A stretch of DNA of 64,000 nucleotides. Origin: Micropruina sp. (GTDB taxonomy: Bacteria; Actinomycetota; Actinomycetes; Propionibacteriales; Propionibacteriaceae). Below, piece after piece: positions 8,659-18,345 of the stretch. The stretch covers positions 62,001 through 126,000 of the forward strand of contig JADJTM010000001.1 in NCBI GenBank assembly GCA_016711205.1. The letters are read 5' to 3'. The translations under genes and the position numbers were made by a program. The notes below the pieces were generated by a model. That model saw nothing but the letters and a program-made list of their open reading frames with translations. It did no database searches and was not told the DNA's origin. Positions within the stretch are counted from its first letter, which is position 1. Each line of letters begins with the position of its first letter.

Positions 8659-9392
8659 GCCGCATCGGCGTCGTCACGTTTCCGGGTTCGCTCGATGACC
8701 ACGACGCCCAGCGTGCGGTGACGTTGGCCGGCCACCAGCCCGTCGCGTTGTGGCACGCGCACGAGTCGTTGCAGGGCGTGGACGCGGTGATTCTGCCCGG
8801 CGGCTTCTCCTACGGCGACTATCTGCGCTGCGGCGCGATCGCCCGGTTCAGCCCGATCATGACCGAGGTGATCCGGGCCGCGAGCGAGGGCCTGCCGGTG
8901 CTGGGCATCTGCAACGGCTTCCAGGTGCTCTGCGAGTCGCATCTGTTGCCGGGCGCCCTGATCCGCAATGACGTGCGCACCTTCGTCTGCCGCGACCAGG
9001 CGTTGCGGGTCGAGTCGGTCGACACGGTGTGGACCAGTGCCTTCGAAGCCGGTCAACGCATCACGATCGTGCTCAAGAACGGTGAGGGCGGCTACGTCGC
9101 CGATCCCGACACCATCGCTCGACTCGAGGGCGACAACCGGGTGGTCTTCCGCTACCTCGACGACAACCCCAACGGCTCGCTGAACGACATCGCGGGCATC
9201 ACCAACGCCCGCGGCAACGTGGTCGGCCTGATGCCCCACCCCGAACACAACATGGAAGAGCTGACCTCACCCAGCGTGGACGGGCGCACGTTCTTCGCCT
9301 CGTTGGAGCGCTTTCTCGCCGCCGTCGTCCCTGGCGCCGGGCGACGGGGAGGGGCGGTTCCTTTTCCGTTCACGCGCCTGGCGAGGCCGTAG
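8655..9392 (+). CDS. purQ: Phosphoribosylformylglycinamidine synthase subunit PurQ
   Basis: A class I glutamine amidotransferase that supplies ammonia for FGAM synthesis. The catalytic Cys lies in GICNGFQVL and the His/Glu pair in PHPEHNME. GTG 8655 overlaps the purS stop by 4 bases. The normal fold ends around FLAAVV; the last 20 or so residues (including GGAVPFPF) are read from a family A repeat that supplies the final codons, so the C terminus is an add-on. Confidence 0.95.
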   Translation: MSRIGVVTFPGSLDDHDAQRAVTLAGHQPVALWHAHESLQGVDAVILPGGFSYGDYLRCGAIARFSPIMTEVIRAASEGLPVLGICNGFQVLCESHLLPGALIRNDVRTFVCRDQALRVESVDTVWTSAFEAGQRITIVLKNGEGGYVADPDTIARLEGDNRVVFRYLDDNPNGSLNDIAGITNARGNVVGLMPHPEHNMEELTSPSVDGRTFFASLERFLAAVVPGAGRRGGAVPFPFTRLARP

Positions 9393-9455
9393 CCAGACGC
9401 TGAATCGGGCCGGCAAGCCGACGGTACCCGAACGGAAAGGACCGCCGCCCCCTGT
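9347..9455. repeat. Inverted pair of family A repeats at the 3' end of purQ
   Basis: A direct copy (GGGGCGGTTCCTTTTCCGTT, 9352-9371) and a near-complementary copy (9430-9452, AACGGAAAGGACCGCC) flank about 58 nt. Transcribed, they could form a long stem of some 20 bp that would separate purQ from the convergent kinase gene, acting as a bidirectional terminator. Confidence 0.75.
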
Positions 9456-9458
9456 CGG

Positions 9459-10364
9459 TCACAGGGACGCCCGCGCCACCGCGGGGCCGCGGCCGGTCAG
9501 GAGCCGTCGCCCCGCGAGTCCGTCCCCCTGCGGCTCGTGGATCGCGAAGGTGGGCCAGTCCAGCGTCAGAAAGGCCACGAACTGGTCCAGCAGCCGCTTC
9601 GAGGTGAACGTCTGGCCGAGCGCGCACACCAGTGGCGGCTCCCCGCGGCCCAGACCGACCCGGTGCGCCCCGGCGACCACCGCCTCCGCCAGGTGCGCGG
9701 CCGCCTTGTCGAGAATGTTGCGGGCAACCGGATCGTGAGCGGCCACCTGGTCGACCTTCGCCGCATACGAGGCGACCCGCGCCACCCGGTTCGGATCGGC
9801 CTGCAATTCCAGGTAGGCCAACTCGATGTCGTCGAAGTCCGCCGCCACGACGTCGGTCAGCACCGTTTCGGCGCGCCGACCGTCGTAGCCCCGCATCGCG
9901 GCTTCCAGCGCGTTGCGGCCGATCCAGTAGGCGGAGCCGGCGTCGCCCATGATCCAGCCCCAGCCGTCCACCCGGGCCACATCGCCAGGTCCGACGGCGA
10001 GCGTCACCACACCGGTTCCGGAGGCGATCATCACCCCCGGCGTCTCACCCAGCGCCCCGAGATACGACGTCGTCGAGTCGTGCGCCAGTCTCACCTCGGT
10101 CACGGACGTGCCACGCAGCCCGGTCAGCGCCGTCGCGGCGTCCGGACGATCCAGCCCGCTCGAGCCGCACACGAGCATGGCCGGGGTCTCGCCGGTGAGG
10201 GTGAGAATGGCCCGCGCCGCGTCCACGATCTGCGGTTCGATCGGACGGCTGGTGTCGACGCCCTTGGCGTGTCCGGTCTGTTCGCCCGACGCGGTGCACA
10301 AGCTCCAGGTCACGCTGGTCTGGCCGCAATCGAGTGCGAGCAGACCGGTGGAAGAGTCGGTCAT
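9459..10364 (-). CDS. BadF/BadG-family kinase, N-acetylglucosamine-kinase-like
   Basis: A 301-residue protein of the ASKHA fold. It shows the phosphate-1 loop (LLALDCGQTSVTWSL, residues 8-22), a central ASGTGVVTLA phosphate-2 motif and GWGWIMGDAGSAYWIG, typical of N-acetylglucosamine kinases and the BadF/BadG/BcrA ATPase group. It probably phosphorylates an amino sugar from the cell wall or environment; the exact substrate cannot be read. ATG 10364 is the natural start. It lies between purQ and purL on the opposite strand, breaking an otherwise co-directional purine set. Confidence 0.85.
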   Translation of the reverse strand: MTDSSTGLLALDCGQTSVTWSLCTASGEQTGHAKGVDTSRPIEPQIVDAARAILTLTGETPAMLVCGSSGLDRPDAATALTGLRGTSVTEVRLAHDSTTSYLGALGETPGVMIASGTGVVTLAVGPGDVARVDGWGWIMGDAGSAYWIGRNALEAAMRGYDGRRAETVLTDVVAADFDDIELAYLELQADPNRVARVASYAAKVDQVAAHDPVARNILDKAAAHLAEAVVAGAHRVGLGRGEPPLVCALGQTFTSKRLLDQFVAFLTLDWPTFAIHEPQGDGLAGRRLLTGRGPAVARASL

Positions 10365-10476
10365 GGGGAATCACCCGCCTTCGCCAGCATCATATCTGTG
10401 GTCCCGGCGTCGGTGAACGTCCGGCCGTCGCTGGACACGGGACGAGCGTCGCATCCGGGTCGCGAGACGGTAACTT

Positions 10477-12741
10477 GTGGGCGTGGTCGACACCGTTGCA
10501 CATGCCGCCGAAACCCCCGATCTCGAACAGCCCTGGGCCGCGCTGGGGCTGCGCGCGAACGAGTACGAGAAGATCCACGAGATTCTCGGCCGCCGGCCCA
10601 CCTCATGCGAACTCGCCATGTACTCGGTGATGTGGTCCGAGCACTGCTCGTACAAGTCGTCCAAGGTGCATCTGAAGAAGTTCGGCGAACTCGGCCGTGA
10701 CACCCCGCGGGGCAAGCTGCTGGCCGGCATCGGCGAGCAGGCCGGCGTGGTCGACATCGGCGGCGACTGGGCGGTCACGTTCAAGATCGAGTCGCACAAC
10801 CACCCCAGCTACGTGGAGCCCTACCAGGGCGCGGCGACCGGCGTCGGCGGCATCGTCCGCGACATCCTGGCGATGGGTGCGCGGCCGATCGGCGTCATGG
10901 ACCCGCTGCGTTTCGGCCCCCTGGACGCCCCCGACACCGCCCGCGTGCTGCCCGGCATCGTGGCCGGCGTCGGCGGCTACGGCAACTGCCTGGGCCTGCC
11001 CAACATCGGCGGCGAGGTGGTCTTCGACCCCTCCTACTACGGAAACCCCCTGGTCAACGCCCTGTGCGTGGGCGTGCTCAAGCATGACGACCTGCACCTG
11101 GCCTTCGCCCGCGGCACCGGCAACAAGGTCATTCTCTACGGCGCGGCCACCGGCGGCGACGGCATCGGCGGCGCGTCCATCCTCGCCTCGGAGACCTTCG
11201 AGGCGGACGGCCCGGCGAAGCGTCCGGCCGTGCAGGTGGGCGACCCCTTCATGGAGAAGCTGCTGATCGAGTGCACCCTGGAGCTGTTCGCCGAGAACCT
11301 GATCTCGGGCATCCAGGACCTCGGCGCGGCCGGGCTGTCGTGCGCCACCTCCGAACTGGCCAGCGCCGGCGACGGCGGCATGCACGTGAACCTCAACACG
11401 GTGCCGCTACGCGACCACACCCTGGCGCCCGAAGAGATCCTGATGAGCGAATCGCAGGAGCGCATGATGGCGGTCGTCGAGCCGCACCACGTCGAGCGGT
11501 TCCTCGAGATCTGCGCCAAGTGGGACGTGCTCGCCACCGTCGTCGGCGAGGTGACCGACGGCGACCGGCTGATCATCGAATGGAACGGCGAGACCGTCGT
11601 CGACGTCGACCCCGTCACCGTGGCCCACGAGGGCCCCACCTACGAGCGGCCCTACGCCCGTCCGGACTGGATCGACGCGCTCAACGCCGACACCGCCAAC
11701 GTGCTGCCCCGAGCCACCTCGGACGCGGCGCTGGCCGAGCAGATGCTCAGCCTCGCCGGCTCGCCCAACCTGTGCGACAAGTCGTGGGTGACCGACCAGT
11801 ACGACCGCTATGTGCGCGGCAACTCGGTGCTCGCCCAGCCCGAGAACGGCGGCATGCTGCGGATCGACGAAGAATCCGGCCTGGGCATCGCGCTGGCCAC
11901 CGACTGCAATGGACGCTTCGCCTACCTCAACCCGTACCTGGGGGCGCAGTTGGCGCTGTGCGAGGCCTATCGCAACGTGGCCGTCACCGGTGCCGAACCG
12001 GTCGCCATCACCGACTGCCTCAACTTCGGCAGCCCTGAGGATCCGAGCGTGATGTGGCAGTTCGCCGAGGCAGTCATCGCCCTGGTGGACGGCTGCAAGG
12101 CCCTCGGCACCCCCGTCACCGGCGGCAACGTCAGCTTCTACAACCAGACCGGCGAGACCAACATTCTGCCCACCCCGGTGGTCGGCGTGCTCGGAGTGAT
12201 CGACGACGTGGCCGACCGCACCCCGATGGGTTTCGCGCACGCCGGCGACGCCGTGTTGTTGCTCGGTGCGACCGGCGAGCACCTCTCCGGCAGCACCTGG
12301 GCCGACGTGATCCACGACGGTCACCTGGGCGGCATGCCGCCGATCCCCGATTTCGGTCACGAGCAGCGGCTCGCCACGGTGCTGGTCGCGGCGGCCAAGG
12401 CGCAACTGCTCAGCTCGGCCCACGATCTGGCCGACGGCGGGCTCTCCCAGGCGCTGGTCGAGGCCTGCCTGCGCAACGACCTCGGGGTGGCGATCACGCT
12501 GCCCGAGGGCGACCCGACGGTGCAGCTGTTCTCCGAGACCCCCGGACGGGTGCTGGTGTCGTTGCCGGCCGCCACCGCCGGGCCGTTCCTGCGGTTGTGC
12601 GAGCAGCACGGCATCACCAGCGAACGGATCGGCGAGGTCACCGAGCTCGGCGAACTCGAGGTGGTCGGCCGGTTCACCCTCGGCCTGGACGAGCTTCGCA
12701 CCCGCTGGTCGGCCCCCCTGCGCGACGCGATGGCGCACTGA
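10477..12741 (+). CDS. purL: Phosphoribosylformylglycinamidine synthase subunit PurL
   Basis: A 754-residue small-type PurL that converts FGAR to FGAM with PurS and PurQ. Visible family features are CELAMYSVMWSEHCSYKSS near residue 45, FKIESHNHPSYVEPYQGAATG, and a second PurM-like half with GGNVSFYNQTG. GTG 10477 is used; GTG 10483 is an equally possible start two codons later. Confidence 0.96.
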   Translation: MGVVDTVAHAAETPDLEQPWAALGLRANEYEKIHEILGRRPTSCELAMYSVMWSEHCSYKSSKVHLKKFGELGRDTPRGKLLAGIGEQAGVVDIGGDWAVTFKIESHNHPSYVEPYQGAATGVGGIVRDILAMGARPIGVMDPLRFGPLDAPDTARVLPGIVAGVGGYGNCLGLPNIGGEVVFDPSYYGNPLVNALCVGVLKHDDLHLAFARGTGNKVILYGAATGGDGIGGASILASETFEADGPAKRPAVQVGDPFMEKLLIECTLELFAENLISGIQDLGAAGLSCATSELASAGDGGMHVNLNTVPLRDHTLAPEEILMSESQERMMAVVEPHHVERFLEICAKWDVLATVVGEVTDGDRLIIEWNGETVVDVDPVTVAHEGPTYERPYARPDWIDALNADTANVLPRATSDAALAEQMLSLAGSPNLCDKSWVTDQYDRYVRGNSVLAQPENGGMLRIDEESGLGIALATDCNGRFAYLNPYLGAQLALCEAYRNVAVTGAEPVAITDCLNFGSPEDPSVMWQFAEAVIALVDGCKALGTPVTGGNVSFYNQTGETNILPTPVVGVLGVIDDVADRTPMGFAHAGDAVLLLGATGEHLSGSTWADVIHDGHLGGMPPIPDFGHEQRLATVLVAAAKAQLLSSAHDLADGGLSQALVEACLRNDLGVAITLPEGDPTVQLFSETPGRVLVSLPAATAGPFLRLCEQHGITSERIGEVTELGELEVVGRFTLGLDELRTRWSAPLRDAMAH

Positions 12742-12793
12742 TCCGAACCCGCCCGATGCACCCCTGGCGTCCCGCACGGACCAGCAGCAAGGC

Positions 12794-13405
12794 GTGACCA
12801 CCACAGCGTTCCGGCTGGGACGTGTGCTGCTCGAACGGCAGCGCGCCGAGTGCTGTCGCGTGCTGGCCGCCGTGCCGCCGGAGGCTCCGACGCTGTGCGA
12901 GGGATGGCGGGCTCGCGACCTCGCCGCCCATCTGGACGCGCTGTGCCGCGATCCGCTCAGTTGGCCAGGAATGGCGATTCCGGCGCTTCGGCCCGGTACG
13001 CGACGAAGGTCGGCGGCGCTGGTGGCTCGGCTCGGCTATGCAGGGCTGGTGCGGCGGCTGCGCACGCGATCACCCTGGATGCCGTTGTTCGGCGTCGATC
13101 CGATCCAGGGTTGGCGGCACCATCTCGGCGAGTGGTACGTGCACACCGAGGATGTCCGGCGGGCCAACGCCCAGCCGTCCGCAGCGCATGATCCGGACCT
13201 CGCTGAGGCGCTCTGGCAGCGAGTGCTGGCCGCGGCCCCGATCGTGCGGCGCCACGACCCGCGGGGCCTGATTCTGCGTCACACCGATGGACGTGCGGCC
13301 ACCGTGCTGCGCCGACCCGATCCGGTCAGCATCACCGGCGAGCCTGGGGAGCTGATGGTGCACGTGTATCGCGGCCGAGCGGCGCAGGTCGCGGTCAAGG
13401 GGTAG
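12794..13405 (+). CDS. TIGR03085/DinB-like mycothiol-enzyme-superfamily protein
   Basis: A 203-residue four-helix-type protein. The N terminus (LCEGWRARDLAAHL) and the central HHLGEWYVHTEDVRRA carry the spaced His residues of the DinB/mycothiol maleylpyruvate isomerase superfamily that bind a divalent metal. Relatives sit next to purL in many actinobacteria, but their reaction is unknown. It begins 52 nt after purL at GTG 12794 and may share its transcript. Confidence 0.75.
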   Translation: MTTTAFRLGRVLLERQRAECCRVLAAVPPEAPTLCEGWRARDLAAHLDALCRDPLSWPGMAIPALRPGTRRRSAALVARLGYAGLVRRLRTRSPWMPLFGVDPIQGWRHHLGEWYVHTEDVRRANAQPSAAHDPDLAEALWQRVLAAAPIVRRHDPRGLILRHTDGRAATVLRRPDPVSITGEPGELMVHVYRGRAAQVAVKG

Positions 13406-13505
13406 CTCCGGGGTTGACCCTGCTGTGGGGTTGGCCGGCGGTGCGCAAGAATGGCTCGGTGACGCCTCATCGAGGCAGGCCCCTCAAAAGGACAGTGAGA
13501 CAACC

Positions 13506-15626
13506 ATGAGTCAGAACCCCTGGGAACGCCCCGTCGAGAGCGAGCAGCCGAGCGCCGAATCGGTTCCGCTGCAGCCCGAGGTGAACGCTCCGACGCCCTA
13601 CCAAGAGCCAGAGCAGACCGGCTCGGCGGACGAACAGCAGCCGGTGCCCGACGAGTTCGACCAGCCCGAAGCCGGCAAGTTCGACCAGCCTGAGGTTGGC
13701 GCATTCGACCAGCCGGCAACAGACGAAGCAGACGAGCCTGAAGCCGGCGCATTCGACCGGCCGGCAACAGACGGAGCAGGCCAGCCTGAAGCTGGCGCTT
13801 TCGACCAGCCAGCAGCCGGCCAGCCAGACCAGCCCGCAACCGACGAGTTCGAGGAGCCGGCAGTCGACGAGTCCGACCAGCCGACAGCTGAGGTCGAGGC
13901 GCCGGCCGGTGAATCGGCTGAGGTTACGGAAGCTGCCGAAGAAGACGTGGCTGAACCCGAGCAGTGGCAGAACACCCCGACTGCCGAACCGGCCTGGCAG
14001 ACCGCGACCGACGCTGACCCGGCGGCCACGTCGGCGCAGCAGCCCGAGGGTGACGGCGATGCCCAGGACGACGAGGCGGAGGTCGTCATCGAGCCGGACG
14101 ACAGCTCGTCCGACTGGGCCCGACGTCCCGATTCCGACCAGGAGATCCTCGACGCCGAGCTGGTCGAGAACCCCGACGACACCAGCGTGCAGCCGGCCGA
14201 GGGCGCCGCACCCGCCGAGCAGCCGGCCGACGATTCCGACGCAACCGTCGACGTGCCGGCAGTCGAGCCGGAGGAGGACCTGCCGGCCGCCACGTCCGAA
14301 CTGGATCTTGGTCAGGCCGAGCCGGTGGCGCCGGTCCGCACGGACTTCGAGTCGGCCGCCGCGGACCGTCCGGTGCCGCAGGCGTCCGCCCCAGGGTTGG
14401 GGTCACCGCTCGATCTGCCCGCGTCCGCACCCGCCGCCGCGCCGGGCGCTTTCGATCTGCCGGTGAGCCGGCCCGGCGCCTATGGCCAACCGGTACAGCA
14501 GTCCCCGTACGGTGAACCGAGCCAGTACGGCCAGCCCCAGCCCTCCCAGTACGGGCAGCCCTCCCAGTACGGCCAGCCGAGCCAATACGGCCAAACCCCC
14601 CAGTACCCCCAGCCGAGCCAGTACGGCCAAAACCCTCAGTACGGCCAGCCGAGCCAGTACGGCCAACCCACCCAGCCGCCGCCCTATGACCAGTCGCAGC
14701 AGACCGGCTACGGACAGGCCGCACAGGGTGGCTACGGTCAGCAGACCCCCTACGGTCAGCAGACGCCGTACGGCCAGCCGAGCCCCTATGGCCAGGCCGC
14801 GAGCGGTGGCGGTGCTCCGTCGGCTCCCTCGGGTCCCTATGCCGGAGGCTCCAGCAGCCCGGCCGGCGGCTACGGTCAGCCGGCCTCGCCCCAAGGGCCG
14901 GGGTCGGGCTATCCGTCCGCCCAGCCCGGCTACGGACAGCCGGCTCAGCCCAGCCAGTACGGCCAACCGGGCGGTGCCTCAGACACGCCAGCGGCCCCCG
15001 CCGACGGAGCTGGCCCCTACTGGCAACCCGGTCCGTATGGCGCAGCGGGCAGTGCGCCGTCGGCTCCGTCCGGTCCCTACGGCGGCCCCGCCCAGTACGG
15101 CCAGCCCGGTCAGTACGGTCCGCCCGGTCAGCAGCCCGGCACCCCCTACGGAACCCAGCAGCCCTACGCCGACCCGCAGTCGGCCTACGGGCAGAGCGAC
15201 CCCTACGGTCAACAGAACCCCTATGGCCAGCAGAACCCCTACGGCCAGCCGGGCTACGGTCTGCAACCGATCAGCGGGCTGAACCCGTCGGAGGAGAAGA
15301 CCTGGGCCTCGGCCGCCCACTGGTCGGGGCCGGTGGCCGCCCTGATCACCGCCGGTGTACTCGGCTGGCTGGGCCCGCTGATCGTGATGCTCACCCAGGG
15401 CAACAAGAGCGCACGGGTACGGGCCGCCGCGGTCGAGGCGCTGAACTTTCAGATCACCGTGGCGATCGGGTTCATCATCAGCTACATACTGCTGGCAGTG
15501 GTGATCGGCGGCATCCTGCTGCCCGTGGTCGCCATTGTCAGCCTGGTGTTCTCGATCATGGGTGCACTCGCCGAGAACCAGAACCGCCCGTACCGCTACC
15601 CGTTCGCGATCCGGCCGGTCAAGTAG
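13506..15626 (+). CDS. DUF4870 membrane protein with a very long Pro/Gln/Tyr/Gly-rich N-terminal region
   Basis: A 706-residue protein. ATG 13506 (MSQNPWERP) is chosen over upstream codons because AAGGACAG precedes it. Residues 1-330 are acidic, Pro/Ala/Glu-rich, with repeated EAGAFDQPATDE-like blocks. Residues 330-590 are dozens of SQYGQP, PYGQ and GYGQ units. Only the last 120 residues fold as DUF4870, with GLNPSEEKTWASAAHWSG, then TM-like spans around VAALITAGVLGWLGPLIVML and IGFIISYILLAVVIGGILL, ending RYPFAIRPVK. DUF4870 proteins are small membrane proteins of unknown role. The Tyr/Gln-rich part is intrinsically disordered and resembles prion-like or phase-separating tracts. Confidence 0.9.
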   Translation: MSQNPWERPVESEQPSAESVPLQPEVNAPTPYQEPEQTGSADEQQPVPDEFDQPEAGKFDQPEVGAFDQPATDEADEPEAGAFDRPATDGAGQPEAGAFDQPAAGQPDQPATDEFEEPAVDESDQPTAEVEAPAGESAEVTEAAEEDVAEPEQWQNTPTAEPAWQTATDADPAATSAQQPEGDGDAQDDEAEVVIEPDDSSSDWARRPDSDQEILDAELVENPDDTSVQPAEGAAPAEQPADDSDATVDVPAVEPEEDLPAATSELDLGQAEPVAPVRTDFESAAADRPVPQASAPGLGSPLDLPASAPAAAPGAFDLPVSRPGAYGQPVQQSPYGEPSQYGQPQPSQYGQPSQYGQPSQYGQTPQYPQPSQYGQNPQYGQPSQYGQPTQPPPYDQSQQTGYGQAAQGGYGQQTPYGQQTPYGQPSPYGQAASGGGAPSAPSGPYAGGSSSPAGGYGQPASPQGPGSGYPSAQPGYGQPAQPSQYGQPGGASDTPAAPADGAGPYWQPGPYGAAGSAPSAPSGPYGGPAQYGQPGQYGPPGQQPGTPYGTQQPYADPQSAYGQSDPYGQQNPYGQQNPYGQPGYGLQPISGLNPSEEKTWASAAHWSGPVAALITAGVLGWLGPLIVMLTQGNKSARVRAAAVEALNFQITVAIGFIISYILLAVVIGGILLPVVAIVSLVFSIMGALAENQNRPYRYPFAIRPVK

Positions 15627-15636
15627 TCGCCACGTC

Positions 15637-15680
15637 CGTGCCCGGGCCGTCCCGCTTCGCCGCGGGCAGGTCCGGGCACG
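15637..15680 (+). terminator. Bipartite GC hairpin after the DUF4870 gene
   Basis: Outer stem CGTGCCCGG/CCGGGCACG encloses an inner stem CCCGC/GCGGG. It sits between the DUF4870 stop and purF and is followed by a -10-like TAGAGT about 8 nt before the purF GTG, so it probably ends the upstream transcript. Confidence 0.6.
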
Positions 15681-15706
15681 TCGGCTGTGCGGGGTAGAGT
15701 GAGCGC

Positions 15707-17179
15707 GTGCTCCGTCCGGATGGTCGCCTGAATCACGATCTCGACCCCCAGGACAAGGGCCCCCAGGACGCCTGTGGCGTCTTCGGCGTCTGGGCGCCGG
15801 GCGAAGAGGTGGCCAAGCTCAACTACTTCGGCCTGTTCGCCCTGCAACACCGTGGCCAGGAGTCGGCCGGCATCTCGGTCAGCAACGGCGAACGCATCAT
15901 GGTGTTCAAAGACATGGGCCTGGTGTCGCAGGTGTTCGACGAGCCCACCCTGAACTCGCTGGTCGGGCACCTCGCCATCGGCCAGTGCCGCTATTCCACC
16001 ACCGGCGCCAGCGTGTGGAACAACGCCCAGCCCACGTTCCGGGCCACCGCCTCGGGCGGGCTGGCGCTGGCCCACAACGGCAACCTGACCAACACCGACG
16101 AGCTCGAACGCTGGCTGAAAGAGCGCGACGCCACCCAGGAGGTGCCGCACAAGGACCGCATGGACTCCACCAGCGACACCGCTCTGGTCACCGCGATCAT
16201 GGCCACCTACTCCGACCTCGGCATTCACGCCGCGGCGCTGCGGGTGCTGCCCCGGTTGCGTGGCGCCTTCTGCTTCGTGTTCATGGACGAGCGCTCGCTG
16301 TACGCCGCGCGCGATCCGCAGGGCATTCGTCCGCTCGTGCTCGGACGGCTGGCGAACGGCTGGGTGGTCGCCTCCGAAACCGCGGGGCTCGACATCGTCG
16401 GGGCCACGTTCATCCGTGAGATCGAACCCGGCGAGCTGATCACCATCGACGAGGGCGGCCTGCGTTCGGTGCGGTTCGCCGAGCCCGACCCCAAGGGCTG
16501 CCTGTTCGAGTACGTGTACCTGGCTCGTCCCGACACCCTGATCGCCAACCGCCGGGTCCACAGCGTCCGGGTCGAGATCGGCCGCACCCTGGCGCTCGAG
16601 GCCCCCGCCGACGCCGACCTGGTGATCCCGACGCCCGAGTCGGGCATTCCGGCCGCGATCGGGTACGCGGACGCGTCCGGCATTCCGTACGGGCTGGGGC
16701 TGACCCGCAACGCCTACGTCGGCCGCACGTTCATTCAGCCGTCCAACACCATCCGGCAACTGGGCATCCGGCTCAAGCTGAACCCGATCCGCGACGCCAT
16801 CGAGGGCAAGCGGCTGGTGGTGGTCGACGACTCGATCGTGCGCGGCAACACCCAGCGCGCACTGGTCAAGATGCTGCGTGAGGCGGGCGCGGCCGAGGTG
16901 CACGTGCGGATCAGCTCGCCGCCGGTGCAGTGGCCCTGTTTCTACGGCATCGACTTCGCGACCCGTGCCGAGCTGATCGCGCCCGGGCTGAGCACCGACG
17001 AGATCTGCCGCTCGATCAGCGCCGATTCCCTGGGGTTCATCAGCCTGGAGGGTCTGGTCGCCTCCACCGGATTGCCCAAGCGCAACCTGTGCCGCGCCTG
17101 CTTCGACGGCATCTATCCCGTCGAGGTGCCGGCCGGACGGGCCGAGAAGATGCGGCTGGAGCAAGGAACGAGAGCATGA
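15707..17179 (+). CDS. purF: Amidophosphoribosyltransferase
   Basis: The first committed enzyme of purine synthesis, 490 residues. The N-terminal glutaminase nucleophile Cys lies in DACGVFGVW after a propeptide of about 22 residues that is normally removed. ALQHRGQESAGI follows, and the PRPP-binding VVVDDSIVRGNT lies in the C-terminal half. GTG 15707 gives the propeptide. The stop overlaps the ATG of purM (ATGA), indicating coupled translation. Confidence 0.97.
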   Translation: MLRPDGRLNHDLDPQDKGPQDACGVFGVWAPGEEVAKLNYFGLFALQHRGQESAGISVSNGERIMVFKDMGLVSQVFDEPTLNSLVGHLAIGQCRYSTTGASVWNNAQPTFRATASGGLALAHNGNLTNTDELERWLKERDATQEVPHKDRMDSTSDTALVTAIMATYSDLGIHAAALRVLPRLRGAFCFVFMDERSLYAARDPQGIRPLVLGRLANGWVVASETAGLDIVGATFIREIEPGELITIDEGGLRSVRFAEPDPKGCLFEYVYLARPDTLIANRRVHSVRVEIGRTLALEAPADADLVIPTPESGIPAAIGYADASGIPYGLGLTRNAYVGRTFIQPSNTIRQLGIRLKLNPIRDAIEGKRLVVVDDSIVRGNTQRALVKMLREAGAAEVHVRISSPPVQWPCFYGIDFATRAELIAPGLSTDEICRSISADSLGFISLEGLVASTGLPKRNLCRACFDGIYPVEVPAGRAEKMRLEQGTRA

Positions 17180-18240
17180 GCACACCCAGCGCCTACGCCG
17201 CCGCCGGCGTCGACATCGAGGCCGGCGACCGCGCCGTCGAACTGATGAAGAAGCATGTGGCGGCCACCCGCCGTCCCGAGGTGCTGGGCGGGCTGGGTGG
17301 CTTCGCCGGCTTCTTCGACGCCTCCGCGCTGGCCGGCTACGACCATCCGGTGCTGGCCACCTCCACCGACGGGGTGGGCACCAAGGTGGCCATCGCCCAG
17401 GCCATGGACGTGCACGACACCATCGGCTGGGACCTGATCGGCATGCTGGTGGACGATCTGGTGGTGACCGGCGCCGAACCGCTGTTCGTCACGGACTACA
17501 TCGCCTGCGGACGGGTGGTGCCCGAGCGCATCGCCGCGATCGTGTCGGGCATCGCGGCGGCGTGCACGGCGGCGGGTGCGGCCCTGTTGGGCGGCGAGAC
17601 CGCGGAGCATCCGGGACTGCTCGAGCCCGACGAGTACGACATCGCCGGCGCCACCACCGGTGTGGTGGAGCGGGCCAGGATTCTGGGCCCTGATCGCGTC
17701 CGGGCCGATGACGTGGTGCTGGGGCTGGCCTCGTCCGGGTTGCATTCCAACGGCTATTCGCTGGTGCGCAAGGTGCTGCTGGCCGACGCCGGCTGGGCGC
17801 TGGAGCGGCACGTGGACGACTTCTCGCGCACACTCGGCGAAGAGCTGCTGACGCCCACCCGGGTCTACGCGCGTGACATCCTGGCGTTGATCGATGCGTG
17901 CGAGGTGCATGCGATCAGCCACATCACCGGCGGCGGACTGGCCAACAACCTGGTCCGGGTGTTGCCGGCCGGGGTCGCGGTCAGCCTCGATCGCGGCAGC
18001 TGGTCACCGGCGCCGGTCTTCCGAATCGTGCAGCAGGTCGGCCAGATCGAGCAGCGCGACATCGAGGCGACGCTCAACATGGGCGTCGGAATGGCGGTGG
18101 TGCTGCCGGCGTCGTCGGTCAACGCTGCGACGGCCGTGCTGCAGGCCCGCGGCATCCACACCTGGGCGCTCGGAGCCGCTCGGGCGGCGTCCGGCGAGGC
18201 GGCGTCGGTGACGCTGACGGGCACGCATCCCGCTGCGTGA
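17176..18240 (+). CDS. purM: Phosphoribosylformylglycinamidine cyclo-ligase (AIR synthetase)
   Basis: A 354-residue protein converting FGAM to AIR. Hallmarks are STDGVGTKVAIA, LLGGETAEHPG, GLHSNGYSLVRK and HITGGGLANNLVRVLP. The ATG at 17176 is inside the purF stop (ATGA). It completes the PurF-PurM pair; a DUF3073 gene follows, a usual actinobacterial arrangement. Confidence 0.97.
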   Translation: MSTPSAYAAAGVDIEAGDRAVELMKKHVAATRRPEVLGGLGGFAGFFDASALAGYDHPVLATSTDGVGTKVAIAQAMDVHDTIGWDLIGMLVDDLVVTGAEPLFVTDYIACGRVVPERIAAIVSGIAAACTAAGAALLGGETAEHPGLLEPDEYDIAGATTGVVERARILGPDRVRADDVVLGLASSGLHSNGYSLVRKVLLADAGWALERHVDDFSRTLGEELLTPTRVYARDILALIDACEVHAISHITGGGLANNLVRVLPAGVAVSLDRGSWSPAPVFRIVQQVGQIEQRDIEATLNMGVGMAVVLPASSVNAATAVLQARGIHTWALGAARAASGEAASVTLTGTHPAA

Positions 18241-18345
18241 CGCCTGCTTTGCTGCGTTGGGCTCTTTGGGTACCCTGTGCTCACGACACCTTTCTGACGA
18301 AAAGAAGCGGCAACGCCGCTGTGACCTGCGAGGGGGCTGACCCAT

